From Schistocephalus solidus (lineage: Eukaryota > Platyhelminthes > Cestoda > Diphyllobothriidea > Diphyllobothriidae), in the NCBI GenBank assembly GCA_017591395.1, contig WEDG01011418.1, forward strand, positions 1-64,000: a DNA stretch of 64,000 nt. The letters run 5' to 3'. This document shows, piece by piece, positions 1 to 10,560 of this stretch. Both the position numbers and the translations under genes were made by a program. Positions within the stretch are counted from its first letter, which is position 1. Each line of letters starts with the position of its first letter. Below the pieces are notes generated by a model. It worked only from the letters and a program-made list of their open reading frames with translations, was not told the DNA's origin and ran no database searches.

Positions 1-1070
1 CCTCCTCCTCCTCCTTCCTCCTCCTTCTCCTCCTCCATCTCCTCCTCCTTCCTCCACTCCTCCTCCTCCTTCTCTCCTTTCCTCTCCCTCATTCTCTCCT
101 CATTCTCCTCCTCATTCTCCTCCTCTCCTCCTCCTCCTCCTCCTCCTCCTCCTCCTCCTTATCCTCCATTCCTCCATCTCCTCCTCCTCCTCCTCCTTCG
201 TCCTCCTTCCTCTCCTCCTCCTTCCTCCTCCTCCTTCTCCTCCTTCTCCTCCTCCTTCTCCCTCCTCCTTCTCCTCCTCCTTCCTTCCTCCTCCTTCCTC
301 CTCCTCCTCCTCCTCCTCCTCCTTCTCCTCCTCCTTCTCCTCCTCCTTGTCCTCCTCCTCCTTCCTCCTCCTCCTCCTCTCCTCCTCCTCCTTGTCCTCT
401 CTTCTCCTCCTCCTTTCCTCCTCTCCTCCTCACTCCTCCTTCTCCTCCTTCGTCTCCTCCTTCTCCTCCTCCTCGTCTCCTTCTCCTCGTCCCTCCTCCT
501 CTTCTCCTCCTTCCTCCTCCTCCTTCTCCTCCTTCTCCTCCTCCTTCCTCCTCCTCCTTCTCCTCCTCCTTCCTCCTCCTCTTTGTCCTTCTCCTCCTCC
601 TTCTCCTCTTCTCCTTCTCTCCTTCTCCTCCTCCCTCCTCCCTCCTCCTTCTCCTCCTCCTCCCTCCTCCTTCTCCTCCTCCCTCCTCCTCCTCCTCCCT
701 CCTTCTCCTCCTCCTCCTCCTCCTTCTCCTCCTCCTTCTCCTCCTCCTCCCTCCTCCTTCCTCCCTCCCTCCTTCTCCTCCTCCCTCCTCCTCCTCCTCC
801 TCCCTTCTCCTCCTTCTCCTCCTCCTCCTCTCCTCCTCCTTCTCCTCCTCCCTCCTCCTCCTCCTTCTCCTCCTCCCTCCCTCTCCTTCTCCTCCTCTCC
901 TCCTCCTCCCTCCTCCCTCCTTCTCCTCCCTCCTCCTCCTCCCTCCTTCTCCTCCTCCCTCCTCCTCCCTCCTCCTCCCTCCCTCCTTCTCCTCCCTCCT
1001 CCCTCCCTCCTGCTCCTCCTCCTCCTCCTCCTTCTTCTCCTCCTCCTCCTTCTCCTCCTCCTTCTCCTCT
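1..1070. repeat. (CTC/CTT)n polypyrimidine tract
   Basis: About 1.07 kb of almost pure pyrimidine on the + strand, built of CTC, CTT and CCT triplets with scattered single-base slips. The complementary strand is all purine. Long Ser/Pro/Leu or Glu/Gly/Arg open frames across it follow from the triplet composition and are not genes. Mirror-symmetric homopurine/homopyrimidine DNA of this kind can form triplex (H-DNA) structures; that is general knowledge, not shown here. Confidence 0.95.
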
Positions 1071-2390
1071 TTAAATAAAGTGACCTTTTAACCGATATTG
1101 GTAAAAAACGGTGATTTCGGGAATCATTTCAAAAGAAAGCGGGAGTGTGTTTGCTTTCCTTCTGACGTTTTGATAAGCGATTTGGGCAATTTACCCTCTG
1201 GACTACAGGGTCCTGTGCACAACAATCGTGTGCATTGTGTCTGCTGCGTTGATCGACCATGCCAGCTTTGTGGGAGCAAAGTTGTATCCCATTCAAACTC
1301 CTTCTCTGTTTGGTTGTGACGTACTTGGCGGCTGCAGGGGTTTCACCCCCCTCCCCACTTCGCTGTTTGTTTTAAAACAAGCTAAGAGGCAGGTACATTT
1401 ATGTGCTGGTTGACTGAGCGTCGGTGGACGCAGTGGCCTTTTGCACCTACCCTCCTCATCCACCCCCCCCTCTCCCCTGTCTGCGACCTTGAAGATGTCA
1501 ATGTTGAAGACTTGTAGCGCCGAAGCGCGGCGAGGCTCTTCACCCCCGACGTTGTGCTTAACTTCTGTACGTTCAACCGCCTTCGCAGCCGTCGGCCTGC
1601 TACGCTGACGTTCTTTTCCCCTATAAAGTTTGTCTAAAGTTGTTGGACGACAGTTGACTTCGGCTGGTTTGCGATGAGTCTGTGGACGGCGCGGATTGTT
1701 GGGCTAGGCCTGTGAGAGAAACTCGCACTTTAAGTAATGCGGAGGATCCAGTCATGGTCTCGGCGACTCTTGTCACTTGCTGGATGCTCTGGCATCATCT
1801 CCGTTGGCTGGACTCCACTGGCTTTTGAACAGTTGACACCCTCACCAAATGCGAGACCAGTGTCTCCTCTCAAGTACCACGTTATTCCATTTGATCTGAC
1901 TGCAAACAATGGACGGCTTGCAATTGGGCTCACGAAAGTAGGACTGAGCTAATGCCAATAGGTGTCCTGTTAGATTTTTCAAGACGGCTGATGGTTCTTT
2001 TAGTTTGAAAGTCACTTTGTCACGATGCAGGAGGTTTTATAGATATTCTTAATGTCTCTGAGTATTCTAGACTGTCGTCAAAATATTCACACATTCGTCT
2101 TGGGCAGACGATATGTGCGCTTTTTTACCATCATGAAGTCTCTATCGATTGACCAAATTTGGAAATTTGGCCTCCCTCAAAATCCTTGACCTCGGAGTTT
2201 ATGCTCCGATTGCCACTTTTATTTTAATGTCCTTTCCCTAAAAAGCTCCAATTTCACCGAGGAGCTGACTCCGAAGGGGAATATAATCATTTCGTTTGAA
2301 CGGGTGTGTTTTTATTTGCACCGAGCGCCCGAACCTGCGGACATTGCACGAGACTCGTATCTTATGCCTGTTACCTTTTTGTTAATCTAG
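1071..2390. other. No recognisable gene (intergenic or intron)
   Basis: Unique-looking sequence between the polypyrimidine tract and the first PDZ exon. Short open frames occur on both strands but none shows a recognisable domain. Because the next exon begins in the middle of a codon, this stretch is probably intron of the MAGI-like gene. The end, around 2371-2390, is a pyrimidine-rich run closing with TAG and serves as the presumed splice acceptor. Confidence 0.5.
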
Positions 2391-2653
2391 CGATGGCACA
2401 TTATGAGAATCACATTTCGGCAAAGAAGGACTTTGTTCACCAGCATCATCAGCTCTTCGGACCACCACCGCCCCTGTCGTTGCCACTGCCAATGACGTCT
2501 GGCGTTCCAGCCCTCCTATTTGAGATTACTCTCTTCCGCAGCAGTCGTGGCTTCGGCTTCTCTATCCGCGGTGGTCACGAATTCAACCAGATGCCTCTCA
2601 CCGTCCTGCGTATCGCTGAAGGCGGCTCTGCCTTCCTGGATGGACGCCTAAGG
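2391..2653 (+). CDS. MAGI-like exon encoding N-terminal half of PDZ domain
   Basis: The acceptor is the TAG at 2388-2390 after a T-rich tract, and the donor is GTGCGT at 2654. The exon is 263 bp, starts with the last two bases of a codon and ends on a codon boundary. It encodes a His/Pro-rich linker ([16 protein letters not shown]) and then PDZ strands A to C with the GFGF ligand-binding loop. Reading through the donor produces a meaningless tail, which supports splicing here. The acceptor is less certain than the donor, since the open frame extends upstream to about 2306. Confidence 0.75.
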
Positions 2654-5600
2654 GTGCGTCCATCCGGTTGTTTTGTTTTGCTCTCCTCTATTTTCCTTGC
2701 TTTTTCGCCGACTTTGAATGCGTTTTTTCCCATTATTTGCACGAATGTACCAGAAAGGCACCCGGGGAACTCTGGCGGACCCACTGATGAACTGAACCCC
2801 TCGCAGCGGCACAAAATCTGTGACACCCGTGTTTTGGCTGTCAGCATGGTAAATAATGAAGTATTTGCTCTCTAAATCACTTGGGCCAGCGCTGAATCCT
2901 TCGACGAAGGTGGCCCACTCCGTGGACTAAGGTGAAGGAAGCGAAGTACACAAGCTTGCTTTTCATAACTTGATTTATGAGATAGAACCATTTACGCATT
3001 AGCAACTGGAAAAAGCCTTGTATGCCTGGGTATTTATTAGAATCCTTATTCCCTCACTCTGAGGAAGTTCGTTCATTCTGCTGGAGCCATTCGTACTGCA
3101 CAGTGTCTCGCATTGGCATTGCCCGAGAGTACAATTCACTATAGCAGAGCCAAACCGACGCTCCCCTCCCTTGGCGTGCTCGTTTTGTCGCAACGTTTGC
3201 GGTGGTCTGGTGAAAGGCGCCAAAGTCAATCCAGATTTGCAGATGAAATATTAGCCACCCAGTGAGTCACAAATGCGTTTGTGTGGGGCACTGTATCATC
3301 AGCTTGTTGAGACGCAGTCCATTTAGCAGGCAGCCAGGGTTATCGAGCTGCAATGCCTTAAGTAGATGCTGGTAGCAAATGACTGTTTGCGCAGTTTCGC
3401 CAACTGCTTACGCACGCACGCACGCACACACATGACACGACAGTTCGACCGTCCTGGTCCGGCGATGTCCGCCGTATGCTCCACGAAAGGGCTGTGCAGG
3501 GACGGCAACTTGCGCGTGATTTACTTTAAGTGATAGTAGACTTGCGCTGCATCTACCGCACTCTCTCTCCTCCCCCACTTGAGCCCGGTGTCAAGATGTC
3601 GGCGTCATTGTCGTCAAACCAGTCCTGGTGTTGATGGCGTGCGCGTCCGAGGGCGGTGGACTGGATGATATTTCGCAGTTGACACCATCGTGTTTCCACG
3701 GTGGCGTTATTCTCTGGAGCATGCAGGTTCTCCAGTTTCTCGGTTATTTGGTTGCTGAAATCAAAACAGTGAGCAGGCAAATTAAACAAAAGATTCGTCC
3801 AGCCATCGTTATGGCGGATCGCATTGGTTACCAGCACGTCCTGTCGGTCTCGCCTCCGGACGAGAACATAGTCCAGCAGATGCCAGCGCTGCAACCGAGG
3901 GTGCATCCACGTGGCCTTCTCCCGCGTCGGAAGACGGAAGGTGTTGGTCAGCACTAGATGGTGTTCCGCACACATTCGCAGAAGAAGGAGGCCATTATCC
4001 TTACAGCTACCGAGACCGTCGGGACCCAGCACTCTCTGGCAGGCAGCGTGGTCTGTCCCGACGCGGGCGTTGAAGTCACCAAGGACAATTAACTTGTCCA
4101 CCTTCGGCACAGTCGCCAGCAGGGCATGCAGTTCCTCGTAGAATTTGTTCTTCGCCGCATCAGAGCTCGTCATTGGGGGAGCGTAGGCGCTGATGATGGT
4201 GGCGAACTTGTCTCCCAGAAGAGGCAGGCGATCATTGATACCCTGCGGCAGACAAGGCAGACGTCCCACGATGTCGTTCCGGATGGCAAAGGCAACACCA
4301 GCGTCGCGTCGCTCTGCCTTTGGCCGGCCGCTCCAGAAGAAGGAGTAGCCGGTACCTACCTCCTCCAGCTGACATTGCTCAGAGAATCTGGGGTGTGGTC
4401 GCTGCGAAGAACCCAACTTCGAGGAGCCACAGGTGAGAGTTGGGTACCAGTTAGAGGCGGCCACAGGAGCATTCACCACCAGTACGAGACAAATAGAGCG
4501 ACCAAATGCTATCTGTGTGGTGCTACCCCTAACTAGTACCCCTACACCCCACACACGACAGTTTGACCGTCGTAATCCGGCGATGTCCACCGTATGCTCA
4601 ACGGAAGGGTGGTGTAGGGACGTCGACTGGCGCGTGAATTAGTTTAAGTGATAGTAGCCTTGCGCAGCATCTACCGCACTCTCTCCTCCTCCGTCACCTA
4701 TGCCTGGTGTCAAGACACAGTCAAAAAGACCGAAGGCGGGAGAGGACGCAGGTGGTTGGCGCGGCCGGGTCCCCGTAGCCCTAGCTACCCCTAGGCGTGC
4801 CACCACACCCCCCCATGTTTTGAATTTGTTAGCGGAGTGCAACCCGAATAACGTCTGCCATGTCCTGATGTGGACCCCATGTTGGTCCAACGCATCTACC
4901 ACGTTGTCCATTAGGGGGCACACACACACACACACACACACACAAGACGCGAATCTCACGCTATCCGATTTTGTTAGTAGACGCACACAACCTTCTGGTG
5001 CCAAGTAAAAGAAGCCTGAAGGCCCACTACCGCCACCCCAATTCTCATGCGTAAGTGATTCTTTACTTATGATTTTATTGGCAAAATAATGCCAGAAGCA
5101 CTCCAAACGGACATGGCCGTCGCTGATGCCGTCAGCCAACTCATTGCTGCTCACTCCTCAAGAGATCAGCTCATGCCTTCAAATACGATCGGATGTAATT
5201 CCTCTAAGGCATTCCCATTCACGGGTGTCACGAGCCCCCCGACTCTTCGTTCGCGGCCTCGGTCTCTGTGTCCTCTTTCTACAGGGTTTTGATATCAATC
5301 CCTAGTATTGTGCTTTTTTAGTCCCCATTCATCGCTCTACTCTCCGTTTTTCTCTATTTTGCACCTGGCAGTTTTCCTGCTCACGAAGATGCGCATTGTC
5401 TAACCTTTCATCAGGCTCGCCGTGCATAGTCTCCGTTCATTTACAGGAAACGCTCTTCGTGATCGCGGTCTTCCATTTCCCTTATCTATCCTGTCGCCCA
5501 CCAATAAGTTCAGTACCGTTTAGCCTGGTGCGCATTACGAGGCCTTAAAGTAGCCCCCATGTGACCCTTTTCCTGAGATTTCGATATTGCCCTTGTCCGT

Positions 5601-8600
5601 CGCTTTATGTTGCTCCTATTCTCCCCGCCATCTTTTTCTAGGTTGGTGATGAATTGGTTCAAATTAACGGCCATTTCACCGCTGGCATGTCTCATCGCCG
5701 GGCTGTTGAGATCATCCAAGCCGGTGGAAATATGATCCGTCTGGTGGTTCGTCGGCCCTCCTCTCTCGTGCACTACTCCAACCTCCCTCAGTCACGCGGC
5801 TATCGTGGTCCTCCCTCCTCTTTCCACCCAGAATTCCCGAATCCCCCTCGCCTTTCCTCAGGTAGAACCGCGCCCTTTTTGGGGTTATTTTAATCTGAGT
5901 TTGCCGTGCCGCATTTTTAGTGGTCGGGGGAGACAGAGCCAGTTGGAATTTTACCAGAAGTAGCTTTTAGCTGCCCAAATTCGCATTGTGACGTCTTTCA
6001 GGGTTGATGCCTCTTAGGTGCAGGGTTTTTTTCGCAGTGCAGCCGCGCTGTTGGCCCTCTCACCGAATTTCCATGGGAAGACTTTTTACACAGGTCCTAT
6101 CTTTTTAGTGTTTTCGGTGGTTGAAGGTCGCTGGTTTAATCCTATCTGCTATCCTCTGCATTAATTGGTTTTCTTTTAAACACCGTTTTTATCCGCCCCA
6201 ACAGCTGGTCTGTAAACGCGGTAAGTCTTGTGGTAACCTCGTCTCAACTACCTCCTCTTTCCGCATGCATCTGTTCGTTCGCGCATGTTCGTGCCAATTA
6301 ACTCTCTGGTTATAAAACGGCAACTTACACCCTTCCCTGTCCCACCTCCCCCCCCCTCCCCGCCATCCGCCCATGCCTCGCCCCTCGTCGGCCCCGATCC
6401 CCCGCTCCCTTTTTGTGGGCTAACTCGCCTCCTATAATGCCTAAAAGAAATAGTATGATTTTGTGTACAACTCTTTAACTTCATCCTCTTGTCATGCATG
6501 CGGTTGGCTGTGGCCGTCTTCATTTGTTTTGAACCCCGAAATCTTGTTTTTTGTTACATTGCTCTGGAACCAAATTGACGTCTCGTCACTTATTCGGCAG
6601 CTTATATGCCCACGTGAATGCGTCTCTCTCTCTCTCTCGCTCTCTCGGAGTATTTGTTTTCACAGCGGAGCCTTTTATTTTTAGGCACAAGGAAGTGTGA
6701 ATTTTGACTAGTTGGTTTTCAATTTATCGCCCGAACAAAGGAACAGAAAATGATCAATACGCAACGCTTGTCATAAATTACGGTCAAAAATATCGATTAA
6801 GTTTTAGACAGCACCTTAAACTTAGGGCGTTTTTGGTTTGCTAAAGGGATTTGTTTAGAGTAGGTTCATTTTGTAGCAATTCCAAATGAACTGTATATTA
6901 CATGCAAGTGTGTAAGTATGGCCTCAAACTTTGTGGTGTTTAAAACCATTTAACGTGGAATGCTGAGTATTGAACGCTTTTTCTTAATCCCTGTGCAGTA
7001 CGCTAATTTCGCTTGCAGTAGGAATTTTCCTAGGCTGCATGTGACAATTTTGAATAGTACATGTGTGTATAACCGTACCCCTGTGTCGGTGATCAGAGAT
7101 ATTCTTTTTACAAAATTATTATCCTTCAAACGACTATGAAAGCCGATGAATCGGAAGACGCCCTCGAAACCCGTGCTTCTAAATATGTCTTCCGTGTATG
7201 AACATACTGATAAACTAGTTCATATGTTCTACCTTACGTGCACGAACGAACACTTGCTATTAGCCTGACGCTCAGAACACTACCAATGCGTCTTACTTGG
7301 TCTTTTGACAGCGTTGAATTATTCATTTGACTGCGCTATGAAAAATTTGGCCGTCTCGGTCGGATTCGAACCCATAACAGCAAGAGTAGGGTTTAAATAC
7401 AGCCAGCGTTCTAGCCACCTGAGCTACGAAGCTCCGCCGGGAGCTGTGAGCTTAATCTAATTTTTGTAAAGTTACCCATGCAACTCTATTGTAACGTTCA
7501 TAATACAATTTGGCGAGCATACGTTCGCTTTCGATAAATTCTCGTCACTGTGTAACTACGTCAAATACGCAAGTAAGTAGAACAATTAGTACGGTTGTCA
7601 GGATGAGGGAGGCAGGGGGAAGGAAATGAAATTGCGATCCGTCTTCTGATCATCATCGGAGGGATGGCGGCCGCCAGGACAGGTAATTAGATTCGGGCGA
7701 CTGAATTGTTGGCTTCCGGCCACGGTAATTGGGACGCATGTACAAAGCTCTTTTCGGGTTCGCAGGCCTGCTTTATGTAGCCTGATTGCAGCCTCTTCTA
7801 TCGTAGCCAACGGACGCTGTCGAAGGAATTTTGAATAGCTTGAGGGGACCTTGCAAATTACCCGGACGGCTTCTGTACACGATGATTCGTGTCTACCATA
7901 TGCGCGAAAATAGAGCTGTTTATGGTCTTTATTTGACCATTTTCTAACCACACCGTGATATATATAAAGTCCTGACAAGAATTTATCGAAAGCTCACGTA
8001 TGGTTGCCAAATCATCTTTTGAATTTTTCAATGGGAATTTTCGCATCTCTATTGTAACGTATCGAATTCATCAATTCTGATACCGTAAGCCAACTGCCCA
8101 AAAAGGATTTGCTAATCAATCTTGAATCTACAAGTGTGTTTAAACTTACGGACCCGTGTGGCCGTGTGCCTTAGGTGGTTAGAGCGTGGACTGTAACCAG
8201 GCCTTTCCCTTACCGTCGTAGATGCGGATCCCGCAGACCGCACTTTTCTCATAATCCGATGACTGTTTTTTTTATTACTAAATAGGTTATACTTTATTTC
8301 CGTAAGTAGTTTGTATTCACAAATTTTGTTTGGGACTTCCGATGCCTGCCTGTGCTTCACCGATGACAGATCAATCAGTAACCGATGCGTTGGGTTATTT
8401 CGTTACAATATCCTAGACATGTGAAACTACTGACTAACCCACCAATAACATGGACGCGTGAACTTTGCTTCATCCACCGACTAGAGTGAATCATTGTTGC
8501 AGCCGTTCCATCTCCTTCAATTATCGATTTATAACTCTGCCTGAATATCAGCTGACCTTTAGGGATTTTACTCCTTCTTCAGGCTTTCGTTTTGCTTGTT

Positions 8601-8997
8601 GTAAGGTTTATCTAACTCAAGCGGCTCCCTTACATCCCAATGGTCTCTGTGTTTATTTTTACTCTGTTCGCAAAGCTAAATTTCTTAGACCTCTTCATTG
8701 TGTCGCGTGTTGACCCTTTTAGATAATCTCTTTTGTAAATACAATGGTGACCCCTTTGGTGTTGCTGCTAACGGCCGGGAGTACTTCTGTTCACAGTGCT
8801 CTCAAGCAGCTCTCGCCTGGGTCGGCTCGAAAGGAGGCCTGCATTTAAGTGCTGACGTTTGCGGGCGGCACAGCACCCGCTGGTCTTCTTCCGTCCGCAG
8901 CGACAGCAGCAACAGCGATCCCGTGGATCCGCCCCGCTCCACAAAAAAGTTCTCAGCTAGTGGTGACTTTAACTTCACCTCTCACATTCACTTGTAA
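2391..8997 (+). CDS. MAGI-like PDZ scaffold protein gene, 3' part (exons 2391-2653, 5642-5861, possibly 8723-8997)
   Basis: A split gene whose first two visible exons join in phase to encode one complete PDZ domain. The carboxylate-binding loop reads GFGFSIRGG. It is followed by [19 protein letters not shown], then across the intron [10 protein letters not shown] and, in the last helix, [12 protein letters not shown]. The GFGF loop, RGG strand, VLR strand, GD-x-x-x-x-ING and RAVE/I-x-L-I helix patterns match the last PDZ domains of MAGI scaffold proteins, which bind C-terminal peptide ligands at cell junctions. The WW, guanylate-kinase and earlier PDZ exons are not in the window. The intron between the PDZ exons is 2988 bp and carries an antisense retrotransposon fragment. 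A Pro-rich linker follows the PDZ. MAGI assignment is family-level inference; the PDZ itself is clear. Confidence 0.75.
2654..3436. other. Intron sequence of the MAGI-like gene, no separate gene seen
   Basis: This starts at the GTGCGT donor. No protein domain or RNA gene is recognisable. A short CGCA/CACA run lies at about 3411-3432, just before a copy of the dispersed hairpin repeat. Confidence 0.5.
3437..3598 (+). repeat. Hairpin-repeat family, 5' fragment
   Basis: This fragment begins with the family's start motif (AGTTCGACCGTC, then GATGTCCGCCGTATGCTCC) and runs through TTTAAGTGATAGTAGACTTG, ACCGCACTCTCTC and GAGCCCGGTGTCAAGA. It then breaks off directly into the antisense endonuclease fragment. 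Related copies begin at about 4552, 27490, 35540, 42129 and 50880, and in reverse at 57110. Confidence 0.8.
3599..4545 (-). pseudogene. Zinc-finger non-LTR element copy D: apurinic-type endonuclease fragment
   Basis: The reverse strand encodes the endonuclease/exonuclease/phosphatase-fold domain that opens the element. It contains [39 protein letters not shown] (catalytic GDFNARVG) and [10 protein letters not shown], then the linker [17 protein letters not shown] and [16 protein letters not shown]. The fragment corresponds to about 51.83-53.4 kb of copy A, but lacks the start of the domain, part of its end, and all of the reverse transcriptase. It lies antisense in the PDZ-gene intron between two partial copies of the hairpin repeat. 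It is non-functional. Such endonucleases nick target DNA to prime reverse transcription in non-LTR elements. Confidence 0.85.
4552..4815 (+). repeat. Hairpin-repeat family, first-monomer copy
   Basis: The order of motifs is the same as in the other copies: start motif, TTTAAGTGATAGTAGCCTTG, ACCGCACTCTCTCCTCCTCC, GGTGTCAAGACACAGTC, a GGGAGAGGACGCAGGTGG block, then GGCGTGCCACCACACC. It stops before the terminal CACGG...CCGTG hairpin and passes into unrelated sequence and a CA tract. Confidence 0.8.
4919..4944. repeat. (CA)n microsatellite
   Basis: An uninterrupted CA dinucleotide run of about 13 units directly after GGGGG. Confidence 0.95.
4945..5641. other. Rest of PDZ-gene intron
   Basis: No gene or repeat is recognised. 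The stretch becomes pyrimidine-rich towards its end and closes with CTTTTTCTAG at 5632-5641, a strong splice acceptor for the second PDZ exon. Confidence 0.6.
5642..5861 (+). CDS. MAGI-like exon encoding C-terminal half of PDZ domain plus Pro-rich linker
   Basis: The acceptor TTTTTCTAG ends at 5641 and the donor GTAGAA starts at 5862. The exon starts on a codon boundary, matching the phase-0 end of the previous exon, and ends with one base of a split codon. It encodes [20 protein letters not shown], then AVEIIQAGG and LVVRRPSS, the end of the PDZ fold. After this comes a Ser/Pro/Tyr-rich linker ([20 protein letters not shown]). The exact phase match with the preceding exon makes the join secure. 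Confidence 0.85.
5862..7345. other. Probable intron of MAGI-like gene, AT-rich
   Basis: There are several short open frames on both strands, none with a recognisable domain. A short (CT)n run lies at about 6631-6647. C-rich sequence at 6340-6420 is low complexity. If the candidate exon at 8723 is real, this is intron. Confidence 0.45.
7350..7440 (-). repeat. tRNA-like sequence (degenerate tRNA or SINE head)
   Basis: On the reverse strand an A-box-like TAGCTCAGGTGGCTAGAAC is followed about 40 bases later by a B-box-like GGTTCGAATCC. These are the internal RNA polymerase III promoter elements of tRNA genes. The acceptor and T stems do not pair properly, so I read this as a tRNA-derived repeat head or tRNA pseudogene. 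Confidence 0.6.
7595..8050 (-). repeat. Unidentified dispersed repeat, reverse copy (homologous to 40.02-40.50 kb)
   Basis: The reverse-strand translation contains [20 protein letters not shown]. The + strand at about 40.05 kb encodes VVRKGSNKDHKELYPSAYGR, and both are followed by ITVAGS/ITLAES-type residues, similar DNA around GGGATGGC...TGATCA, and similar downstream sequence (CTTTATTTGACC...; AAAGCTCACGTATG against AAAGCTAACGTATG). Two dispersed copies with shared, partly protein-level similarity imply a decayed mobile element. Its class is not recognised. Confidence 0.6.
8150..8250 (+). repeat. tRNA-like sequence (probable SINE head)
   Basis: An A-box-like stretch, TGCCTTAGGTGGTTAGAGCG, is followed about 45 bases later by a weak B-box-like GCGGATCCCGC. 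Spacing and order resemble a tRNA-derived SINE head, but it lacks pairing good enough for a tRNA gene. Confidence 0.4.
8723..8997 (+). CDS. Candidate terminal exon of the MAGI-like gene
   Basis: A pyrimidine-rich acceptor, GACCCTTTTAG, ends at 8722. The open frame after it begins with two bases that complete the split codon left by the exon ending at 5861 (G+AT, Asp). It runs 91 residues to a TAA at 8995-8997 and ends in a Ser/Asp/Pro-rich tail ([17 protein letters not shown]). No domain is recognised. Support is phase compatibility and open length only. It could instead be an unrelated chance frame. Confidence 0.35.
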
Positions 8998-9239
8998 CTC
9001 CTGATCTGCTTCTGATCTGCCTCATTTGCTGCTCTTGACCTGCTTTTTGACCCTGTGTGTATACCCTGCCTCTTACTTATTTTCTACGTTGATAACAGTC
9101 TTGTAATTATTTTGTTTGAGGCTTGCTACCCCTTCTTTCACTTTGCCTTTGCTGAATAGTATTATTTGATTGCAATTTAATTCTGCGCTCGCAAAACCGA
9201 TCGAGGTCCCTGTCTTACTCCCAAACTGGCCCAACTAAC
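8998..9239. other. No feature recognised (3' flank of candidate exon)
   Basis: T-rich sequence. No AATAAA polyadenylation signal is seen close to the candidate stop codon. Confidence 0.4.
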
Positions 9240-9575
9240 TATTTCCGCCATCCTTGTTGCTGCCCCATATGATGGCAATCGCGTCGGGTCCTTTAACCCG
9301 ACCGATGAACGCGTTGCCACCATAGGGAAGAATTCCGATCGTTACCTACAGGACAACGATCCCGTGGCCCACGCGAGGATCGAACCCATGACCCCTTGAT
9401 TAGAATGCTGCTCACCGATCGCGAACGGGGAGACTGGAATGGCCATTTTTAGCTCATTAGCCGCCGTCAATTAGCAATACCCGACCCAGGCTTTGTAACC
9501 CCGAGTCTCAAACTGCGACCTGTTAGTTAGACGTAAAGCGCTCTAACCCCGGCGCCATGGGCTCGATGTTTTGTC
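9240..9575 (-). repeat. tRNA-derived SINE-like repeat, reverse copy
   Basis: Read on the reverse strand, a tRNA-like head (GGCGCCGGGGTTAGAGCG, then a B-box-like GGTCGCAGTTTGAGAC) at 9570-9505 is followed by the family body (GGGTCGGGTATTGC, GGCGGCTAATGAGC, ATGGCCATTCCAGTCTCC). A second block at 9360-9400 resembles another tRNA-like module. The same body occurs at about 27.4, 28.0, 28.2, 31.5, 31.9, 32.2 and 32.6 kb. Confidence 0.7.
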
Positions 9576-10131
9576 ACTTTTTATCTGCAACTATTAACAG
9601 CGGCTGCTGAACGCTCACCGATCGCTTATGGACTCACTCATGCCGTTCTGCCTTGTTGCTCACTCTCGATGAGATTCTCGGTGTGAAAATCAGATAAAGC
9701 GAAGTCTTCGTGTTGCTGACGTTTCGAACAAGCTTGATCGTCCTGAATACTTCCTGGAAGTCTCCTATTCGCTTTTATGGGAACGTTAATGGTCGGAGGT
9801 TGAATATTTGCTGATGCGTTGGAGGAATTAATCTCAGAGATCGTAGTTCGAAATACAACCAAATTTATTTAGAAAAAATGTTGAATATAAATATAAGTAT
9901 CAGGGTCGTGGAGTTGAGCGTTCGGGTATGATAATCCGAAAAAGTGAAGCTGCCGAAACAGAGTTATCGTTTACTTACGTCTCGAAGTACATTTAATACC
10001 GAAACTCTACCGGAAATTTAAAGTTACTAACCGAGCTAGTTGGCCGTTAACTTATTGATTTTCCTGCTCTAACTGTCCCGGCCTTTTGGCAGTTGTTTAT
10101 GGGGTGTTGCAGCCACTTGCATTACGCGTGG
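9576..10131. other. No gene recognised
   Basis: Mixed-composition sequence between the SINE-like copy and the GIY-YIG fragment. One reverse open frame of 74 residues here has no recognisable motif. Confidence 0.4.
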
Positions 10132-10560
10132 TCACCTCATGGAGGATGCTTTTAGGTCTGCCTCTTCTTGTGGGTTCGTCGAGTGGTCATGTCTGCTCAC
10201 CTTCATGAAATTTGGTGTGACCATCTTGTTCTGGTCGTGAATTGAAGGTAAAAAATATAACCAATTTCTCCTACATGAACTGCATGCTGTGAGTTTTGGT
10301 CTGGACTCAGAATTGCCGTTTTGATAATGTGGGTATATCTGAAATTTTCCCCATGTTTCTCCGACGTATTTGCGGTTCCCATTATTGCCACAAATTTGGT
10401 AGACAATTGCCGAGGTTTCGTTACGTGGCAATCCGTCCTTGCGTTGCATCATATAGCGACGAATTGTTGTCCTGTGTTGATAGGCTATGCCTTCTTCAGG
10501 GGATTGTAGCAGTCCAGAGACCGCATCGGTGGTCCCTTTATATATAAAACGGCCCTCCAA
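10132..10560 (-). pseudogene. GIY-YIG endonuclease fragment, probably from a Penelope-like element
   Basis: The reverse-strand frame of 142 codons contains SAIVYQICGNNGNRKYVGET, the V-Y-x-I ... Y-V-G-E-T signature of a GIY-YIG nuclease with the preceding conserved LPRNETS. Penelope-like elements carry this nuclease after their reverse transcriptase. The rest of the domain is decayed. A reverse transcriptase remnant of the same class lies 390 bp away but on the opposite strand, so the two are not one element in its original order. A stand-alone GIY-YIG gene remnant cannot be excluded. Confidence 0.6.

Noticed and set aside
89..1078. Long Ser/Pro/Leu and Glu/Gly/Arg open frames of 114-243 codons
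   Set aside because: They are translations of the CTC/CTT tract; any frame of such a repeat stays open.
7350..7440. A functional tRNA gene on the reverse strand
   Set aside because: A and B boxes are present, but acceptor, D and T stems do not pair and the anticodon loop cannot be placed; read as a tRNA-derived remnant.
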